The position numbers and the translations under genes are program-made. 64,000 bases of DNA from JAXMCK01 sp046349395 (lineage in GTDB: Bacteria; Pseudomonadota; Alphaproteobacteria; Geminicoccales; Geminicoccaceae), in NCBI GenBank assembly GCA_046349395.1, contig JAXMCK010000005.1, positions 682,001 to 746,000 on the forward strand. The letters run 5' to 3'. The notes beneath the pieces are model-generated. The model was not told the DNA's origin and ran no database searches. It saw only the letters and a program-made list of their open reading frames with translations. Of the stretch, positions 58,964 through 64,000 are shown piece by piece. Position 1 is the first letter of the stretch. Every line of letters starts with the position of its first letter.

Positions 58964-59869
58964 TCAGGGAATAGCTTCACCCCAGGTTGCCGGCCTGCGC
59001 CGGCCGATCCGCCAGCGATACTGTGCTGCGAGGTGGATGAGGATCGCAGCACCGACGAGCGCGCCGCCGAAGACGGTCGCGGTCGACGGCGTCTCGCCGA
59101 TGACGAGCCAGACCCAGAAGGGTGCGAGTGGCGTTTCGAGTAGCGTGAGCAGCACGGCTTCTCCCGCGGGCACGCGCCGCGAGCCGAGGATGAAGAGGAC
59201 GAGGCCCAGTGCCATCTGGAGCGTGGCGAATAAGGCGAGCCAAGCGAGCTTCTCGGCTCCGGGAACCGCCGGTGCAGCGAGCGGCCAGGTCACGGCAGCC
59301 GTGATCGCCGCCGAAAGGAGGGCTGCGGGTGTCAGGTCGAAGGTTCGACGCACCCTGATCAGGAGGGTCATGACGGCCAGCATCAAGGTCATGAGCACGG
59401 CCATCGCGTTGCCGACCAGATGCCGCTGTCCGGCTTCGCCCGACACGACGATCGCGACCCCCAGAAAGGAGATCGCACCGGCCGCGATCACGCCGAAGCC
59501 GGGCCGCTCGCGGAGGCACAGCCAGGCGAGGCCGGCCGTGATGATCGGCGCCGTGGCATAGATGACGGCGACGTCGGCGACGGAGGTCATGTTCAGGGCG
59601 AGGATGAAGGTGACGGACACGAGCACGTCGCACCCGGCGACCATCAGGCCGCCAGCACCCGTAAGGCGGAGTGCCCCTATCATCCGCCTGCCGTGCACGA
59701 CGAGCAACATCGCCGACAGGGCACCCGTCGCGAACAAACCTCGCCAGAATAGTATCGTCCAGGAATCGAGTTGGACGATGCGCACGAACACGCCGGCCGT
59801 GCTCCATGCGATCGCGGCTCCGATCAACAACGAGACGCCGACAACGTGCTGGCGCGGATCGGACGGCAT
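58964..59869 (-). CDS. EamA/DMT family transporter
   Basis: 301 aa, ten hydrophobic helices in two EamA repeats (VSLLIGAAIAWSTAGVFVRIV near the start, LALFATLQMALGLVLFILGSRRVPAGEAVLLTLLETPLAPFWVW in the second half). Start ATG 59869 lies 7 bases after GAGG; an upstream in-frame ATG at 59974 would add 35 unconserved residues. Homologous in fold to the interrupted exporter at 5008 but not close. Exporter of an unidentified metabolite. The 278 bases upstream hold its promoter and nothing else I recognise. Confidence 0.87.
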   Translation of the reverse strand: MPSDPRQHVVGVSLLIGAAIAWSTAGVFVRIVQLDSWTILFWRGLFATGALSAMLLVVHGRRMIGALRLTGAGGLMVAGCDVLVSVTFILALNMTSVADVAVIYATAPIITAGLAWLCLRERPGFGVIAAGAISFLGVAIVVSGEAGQRHLVGNAMAVLMTLMLAVMTLLIRVRRTFDLTPAALLSAAITAAVTWPLAAPAVPGAEKLAWLALFATLQMALGLVLFILGSRRVPAGEAVLLTLLETPLAPFWVWLVIGETPSTATVFGGALVGAAILIHLAAQYRWRIGRRRPATWGEAIP

Positions 59870-60147
59870 GACAGGGCCTCGCTCCTCGTTGTGCCTCGGA
59901 CCGAGACGAGCAGTTGTGCCGTCACTAAAGGTTATCGTGTGATTCCGGCGTGCGTTTTCCCACACCGATGGCAATTCGGGAGCACTCGGACTGGCTACCT
60001 CAGAAGCGGCGCATGGCGCGACTTACTGGCGGAGCCGACGCGGAGTGCACTTGACAGTAAGAGAGCAGTAATGCCCAGCTTCAGTAGGTTTATTTCAAGT
60101 CCGAGTCCGCGCGCAAGTGCGCAGCACCCATACGGTTATGGCACATC

Positions 60148-60915
60148 TCAGCTCTGCTCGAGCTGGAAGGAGAAGTAGCGGCGGCGGATGGCGTCGAAGG
60201 TGCCGTCGCTGCGGATCTGCTGGAGGGCGGCGTCGAGATCGTTGCGCAACGCGTCGTCGCCCTTGCGCACGGCGATGCCGATGCCGTCGCCGAACCAGGC
60301 AGGATCGGCGAAGCGGGGACCGGTCAGGGTGAAGTCGCGGCCCCGTTCGACGTCGAGGAACTGGACGCGGCTCGCGACCTCCTCGGTCAGGACCGTGTCG
60401 AGCCGGCCGAGCGCCAGATCGATATAGAGTTCGGAGAGGTCCGCATAGCGCTGGATCTTGGCCGCGGGATACGTGGCCGAGACGAAGCGGTCCTGCACGG
60501 TGCCACGACGCACGCCGACCTTCTTGCCAGCCAGACCCGAAGGCGAGATCTCGAGCGTCGATCCCCGCCGGACGACGAACCGGTTCGGCGCGACGTAGAA
60601 CGGCTTCGTGAAGTCGGCCGCCTTCTTGCGAGCCTCGGTGATCGACAGCGTCGGCACGAAGTCGACCGCACGGCTCTGCAGCTTCTGCGCGAAGTCCGGG
60701 ATGCGCGACGGCAAGAAGGTGCAGGTCACGTCCATACGCGAGCAGAGCGCCCGCGAGAGGTCGGCGTTGAAGCCCGCGAACTCGCCCGCATTGTCGATAT
60801 AGGCGAAGGGCGGCGACGCGGTCTCGAGGCCGACCCGCAGCTCGCGCCGGTCGGCGAAGGCCGGCACCGATCGGCCGGCGGCGAGGAGAAGGAGAAGAAG
60901 GCCGCGGCGGCGCAT
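60148..60915 (-). CDS. Amino-acid-type ABC transporter substrate-binding protein (SBP family 3)
   Basis: 255 aa with a signal peptide (RRRGLLLLLLAAGRSVPAFA, cut near residue 21). The mature start ELRVGLETASPPFAYIDNAGEFAGFNADLSRALCSRM is the family 3 signature; GLAGKKVGVRRGT and GIAVRKGDDALRNDLDAALQQ follow. Ligand is probably a polar amino acid, or it may act as a sensor-type binding protein, as no permease genes are adjacent. It starts 2 bases before the end of the binding-protein gene at 60917, so the two minus-strand genes are co-transcribed. Confidence 0.86.
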   Translation of the reverse strand: MRRRGLLLLLLAAGRSVPAFADRRELRVGLETASPPFAYIDNAGEFAGFNADLSRALCSRMDVTCTFLPSRIPDFAQKLQSRAVDFVPTLSITEARKKAADFTKPFYVAPNRFVVRRGSTLEISPSGLAGKKVGVRRGTVQDRFVSATYPAAKIQRYADLSELYIDLALGRLDTVLTEEVASRVQFLDVERGRDFTLTGPRFADPAWFGDGIGIAVRKGDDALRNDLDAALQQIRSDGTFDAIRRRYFSFQLEQS

Positions 60916-60916
60916 C

Positions 60917-62200
60917 TCAGCTCCCCTTGTCGCCGGTCGCCGGTCCGAAACGGCGCAGCTGATCGTTCAGCAACATCAGCTCGCTCGTCGGATCCACCGA
61001 GCGTTCCAGGATGCGATGGACGGAGGCCGAGAACTCGTCGCTGATCCGCTCGTAGTTCCGCCCGGCTGCCTGGAACGGTCGCTGAATGGCGGACTCGAAG
61101 GCCATGCGCAGGGTCGGATAGTCGGGGCGGACCTTGAGGAGTTCCGCGTCCTCGTAGAGGTCCGGCCGCGTCGGATCGCCCTGTCCGGCTAGGGCGCGCT
61201 CCTTCTGCATCTCGACCGAGGTCAGCCAGCGGACGAGGTCGACGGCGAGGTTCGGGTGTCGCGAATAGCGCGACACGGCAAGGCCGTAGCCACCCATCAC
61301 AGGCGCATACCGACCGGTGGGACCTTCACCGGCCGGAAGCGGTGCCACGCCGACCTTCTGCCAGAGCGGACTGCCGGTGCCGGTCGCGTAGGGAATGGCG
61401 ACGGACCAGTAGCGAAGGAAGCCGATCTCGCCGGCGAGAAAGCGACTGAGACCTTCCGGTCCATCCATGTCCAGGACCTGGGGCGGCGAGATGGCGCCGA
61501 CCCAGGACGTCGCCTGACTGAGGGCAACGCCCACGGCGGGATTGGTAACGGTCGGGCTGCCGTCGGGGGCCAGGATGGGCGGCACACCCTTGCTGGCGAT
61601 CCATTCCGCGGCACAGATCGTCAGACCTTCCTCGGCCTTGCCGTACCAGAGAAAACCCCAGAAGTTGCTCTTTCCCGCCGCTCGTTGCGCGTCCTGCACA
61701 TCCCGCGCGGCACTAGCCAGGTCCTCCCAGGTTCGCGGCACCGCGAGCCCGCGCTCGGCGAGCAGGTCGGAACGGTAGAACAGCCGACTCACCGCCATGA
61801 CCCACGGTACGGCGAAGACCTCGCGGTCGCGGGTGAAGCTCAGCACGGCGGACGAGAAGTGGTCCGAGAGGTCGCGGCCCAGCGGTTCCTTCAAGTCGAC
61901 CAGATAAGGCTGGAGTCGGCTCACCCAGGGAGTGTCGACCTCGATCACGTCGAGGTCGTGATTGCCGATCTGGAGCAACTGGTCGACGAGGTCCCGGTGG
62001 CGATTGGCGTCTGACCCGAAGCGCAGCACCCGGACCTCGTGGCCGTGCGCTTCGGCCCAGGCGATGCTCTCGGTGCGGCAGGGCTCGAAGGAGTCGGCGA
62101 TGGCTCCGCACACGACCGTCAGGGTCTCGGCCCTGGCCCCCGCGGCAACAGACAAGCCAGCCAATATTAGTAATGTTGAAAGAAATGACCGTAGCTGCAA
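60917..62200 (-). CDS. Extracellular solute-binding protein, family 1 (sugar type)
   Basis: 427 aa from a TTG start at 62200: GGGGGG lies 6 bases upstream and the next residues form a Sec signal (QLRSFLSTLLILAGLSVAAG, cut after ARA). The mature chain begins ETLTVVCGAIADSFEPCRTESIAWAEAHGHEVRVLRF, with two cysteines, then ...VIEVDTPWVSRLQPYLVDL and LFYRSDLLAERGL, typical of sugar binding proteins. Overlaps no gene, but ends 1 base before the start of the family 3 binding protein, so two binding proteins of different families share one transcript and no permease is present. A paired two-ligand sensor or a scavenging system with distant permeases are options. Confidence 0.83.
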   Translation of the reverse strand: MQLRSFLSTLLILAGLSVAAGARAETLTVVCGAIADSFEPCRTESIAWAEAHGHEVRVLRFGSDANRHRDLVDQLLQIGNHDLDVIEVDTPWVSRLQPYLVDLKEPLGRDLSDHFSSAVLSFTRDREVFAVPWVMAVSRLFYRSDLLAERGLAVPRTWEDLASAARDVQDAQRAAGKSNFWGFLWYGKAEEGLTICAAEWIASKGVPPILAPDGSPTVTNPAVGVALSQATSWVGAISPPQVLDMDGPEGLSRFLAGEIGFLRYWSVAIPYATGTGSPLWQKVGVAPLPAGEGPTGRYAPVMGGYGLAVSRYSRHPNLAVDLVRWLTSVEMQKERALAGQGDPTRPDLYEDAELLKVRPDYPTLRMAFESAIQRPFQAAGRNYERISDEFSASVHRILERSVDPTSELMLLNDQLRRFGPATGDKGS

Positions 62201-62319
62201 GTCGTACCCCCCTACTGCAAGGTTGAATATCGCGCCGGTACATGGATTGATAGGGCGAACGCGTGGCTGGCGATGTCGGTGCGGCCCGCGTCGGCGACGA
62301 TGAGGGGGGAATCGCCGGT

Positions 62320-64000
62320 ATGCTGCGGCGCGTAGCCATAATGGCGATCGTACTGGGCTCGTTCTGGCTAGCGCCGGGGTCGCATGCGGCGGGTTCGACC
62401 GTCGATCTCGCGAGCTTGGCCCGCCAGGCGGCACTCCTCCAGGACTTCAATACGGAGCTGCAGGTGACGGTGCCGCGCCTCGAACGGGACGCCGCAGCCG
62501 ATTCCGACAACCTCGACCGGTTGGAGGCAGGCGATGGTCCGACACCGACGCTGGCCATGCTGCGCGAGGCGAGATCGGCCGTCGACACGCGCCGCACGCG
62601 CCTCGCCGCGATCGAGATCAGGCTCGGCGACCTGAACGCGAAGCTCGCGGCGCTCGACGCGCAGATCGCCGCGATCGGGCCCGCCTCGACGGAAGAGAGC
62701 TCGCTCGGGATCTTCGCCAATGGCGTGGAACTGGAGCTCCTGCGCAAGGTGCGGGCGCTCACGGTGGAAGCTATCCAGCGCTCGCAGGATACTCTTCGCC
62801 TGATTGCGTCCCGCGTGGAGACCCAACAGGCACTGGTGGATCTGATCGAGTCCCGGGTGCAGCTCGACGATCTGCGGTCGCTGGCCAACGTCACGACCGA
62901 CCCACGGGTGGGTGCGCTGCGAGATCTCGTCGGCCGGACCGACCAGGAGGCGGTACGGCTCGCCAACAGCATCGGCCGGATGGACAGCCGGACACCGGCG
63001 GAGCAGGTGGTAAGGGAGCAGGTCGAGTTCCAGACCGATCACGCCGCCCTGCGCAGCACGCTGCGCTCGCGCGACATCGAGCTACTGGGAATCGAGCGCC
63101 AGCTCGGTTTTCTCGAGGACATGCTGCAGACCGAGCGCACGTTGCCGGCCCAGGTCGTCGGGGAGGCGATCGACACGCTTTCCGGCATCTCGCGCCAGCT
63201 CGACGGCTATGACGGGGCGCTGGACGCGGCCCTGCAAAGGCTGGCGGACCAGCGCGCCTTGCTGCCGTCGCCGACGCCCAGCACGGCGCCGACCATCGCT
63301 GCGATGAGCGGCATGATCGACGACATGGGCAGCGTCATCGACGGCCAGCAGGAGGCAATCGCGCGTCTGCGCACCTCGGACGACGAGCTGAACAAGGAGT
63401 TCCAGGCCCGACGCAACGACGTGGTCGGCAAGGAACTCCTGGCGCATCGCCCGCTGCCGACGGGCGAAGCGGCCTGGACGCGGATCGGGCGCGCGACGGA
63501 GCGTCTGCCGACGCAGCTCGGCCACGCTGCGCAACTGGCCGCCGCCGATATCCAGGCGAAGGTCGAGACGCCGGCGAGCGGAACGCGGGTCGACGCGGCG
63601 GTCGTCGCCGGTGCGATCCTGGTCCTTGGTCTGCTCCTCCACTGGCTGCTCGGGCGTTACCTCGTCCATCAGCCGCAGGGCTCGCTCACGGCACCGGTGG
63701 CCGGACTGCGCGACAGCCTGTTCCTGATCGTGCCGACGGCGATCTGGTGGGGGGCGGCCGACATGCTGGGCCTGGAGCCGATGACGAAGCGCCTCGTCGG
63801 GCTCGTCCTCCTCATCGCGACGATCGTCCTCCTAGCACTGCGGGTGGCTCGGCATCTGCTCCTCGACCGCGAGGCGGAGGGCATCGCGGTGCGTCGAGCC
63901 TTCTTTCGCACCCTGCGCTGGACGACGATCTTGGGGGCGGCACTCCTAGCACTGGTCACCCTGACGAGCACGCTGAAGCTGACGCCCGAGCTGTCAACGA
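62320..64000 (+). CDS. MscS/DUF3772-like mechanosensitive-type membrane protein (3' end off window)
   Basis: At least 560 residues, open to the right edge. Signal peptide (MLRRVAIMAIVLGSFWLAPG, cut near SHA). Residues about 25-415 are an Arg/Leu/Glu-rich helical periplasmic domain with heptad character (e.g. RSAVDTRRTRLAAIEIRLGD), ending GKELLAHRPLPTGEAAW, a pattern like DUF3772. Hydrophobic helices then begin (VAGAILVLGLLLHWLLG, LFLIVPTAIWWGAADML, LVGLVLLIATIVLLALRV, TILGAALLALVTL). This is the layout of MscK/MscM-type channels, whose MscS pore would lie past the window. GGGGGGA lies 10 bases before ATG 62320. It is divergent from the binding-protein gene at 62200. Confidence 0.75.
   Translation, partial: MLRRVAIMAIVLGSFWLAPGSHAAGSTVDLASLARQAALLQDFNTELQVTVPRLERDAAADSDNLDRLEAGDGPTPTLAMLREARSAVDTRRTRLAAIEIRLGDLNAKLAALDAQIAAIGPASTEESSLGIFANGVELELLRKVRALTVEAIQRSQDTLRLIASRVETQQALVDLIESRVQLDDLRSLANVTTDPRVGALRDLVGRTDQEAVRLANSIGRMDSRTPAEQVVREQVEFQTDHAALRSTLRSRDIELLGIERQLGFLEDMLQTERTLPAQVVGEAIDTLSGISRQLDGYDGALDAALQRLADQRALLPSPTPSTAPTIAAMSGMIDDMGSVIDGQQEAIARLRTSDDELNKEFQARRNDVVGKELLAHRPLPTGEAAWTRIGRATERLPTQLGHAAQLAAADIQAKVETPASGTRVDAAVVAGAILVLGLLLHWLLGRYLVHQPQGSLTAPVAGLRDSLFLIVPTAIWWGAADMLGLEPMTKRLVGLVLLIATIVLLALRVARHLLLDREAEGIAVRRAFFRTLRWTTILGAALLALVTLTSTLKLTPELST

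Overview
The window is GC-rich (roughly two-thirds G+C), densely coded, single-copy bacterial chromosome. It looks like an alphaproteobacterium, probably of the Rhodospirillales/Geminicoccaceae-like breadth, but this rests on family content (ChoV-type ATPase, MsrPQ, an SHP/DHC/cytochrome b cluster, many ABC importers and mandelate-racemase-like enzymes) and not on any rRNA or marker gene. I see no rRNA, tRNA, CRISPR array, insertion sequence, integrase or phage gene. Most genes sit in short operons with 1 to 4 base overlaps of stop and start codons.

Layout. 1-3.5 kb: the end of a polyamine-type binding-protein gene behind a GntR/FCD regulator, divergent from an enolase-superfamily enzyme across a perfect CTGTATACAG palindrome; then a PadR regulator divergent from a membrane-anchored methyltransferase. 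4.4-8.3 kb: a CGNR zinc-finger regulator coupled to an EamA exporter that carries an in-frame amber codon, and a YdeP-type molybdopterin oxidoreductase. 8.3-14.2 kb: an orphan choline-type ABC ATPase, a cyclase/formamidase-like hydrolase, a small secreted protein, Dps, and msrP-msrQ followed by the SUMT gene cobA. 14.6-17.8 kb: a minus-strand run of four exported proteins (Cys-rich, DUF2092, and two paralogous Ser/Gly/Trp repeat proteins) with no assigned function. 18-21.4 kb: a K+-channel-like protein and a polyamine importer lacking its ATPase. 22.2-25 kb: a four-gene c/b cytochrome cluster of SHP type, in which one cytochrome b is fused to a diheme cytochrome c and a free copy of each follows. 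25.2-28.7 kb: a tightly coupled glycosyltransferase, double cupin and Baeyer-Villiger-type monooxygenase operon. 28.8-34.8 kb: a complete tripartite RND efflux pump. 34.8-40.6 kb: peroxiredoxin, LysR regulator, 3-hydroxybutyrate dehydrogenase plus patatin-like hydrolase, secreted cupin and MFS transporter.

40.7-49.9 kb is a galactoside-utilisation operon: binding protein, two permeases, GH36 alpha-galactosidase, ATPase, GH42 beta-galactosidase and an SMP-30-type lactonase. It imports alpha- and beta-galactosides, hydrolyses them inside the cell and may feed an oxidative aldonate route. 49.9-58.9 kb is a second catabolic locus: a peptide/oligosaccharide-type ABC importer (binding protein, two permeases, fused double ATPase) ending in one enolase-superfamily enzyme, divergent from a signal-less solute-binding-like protein translationally coupled to another such enzyme. 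59-64 kb holds an EamA exporter, two binding-protein genes and the start of a large MscS/DUF3772-like membrane protein that runs off the end.

The parts that seem least described are the four-gene exported repeat-protein cluster, the glycosyltransferase/cupin/monooxygenase operon, the duplicated SHP/DHC/cytochrome b module with its fusion, and the cytoplasmic solute-binding-like protein. All functions are inferred from sequence reading alone; no database search was run.
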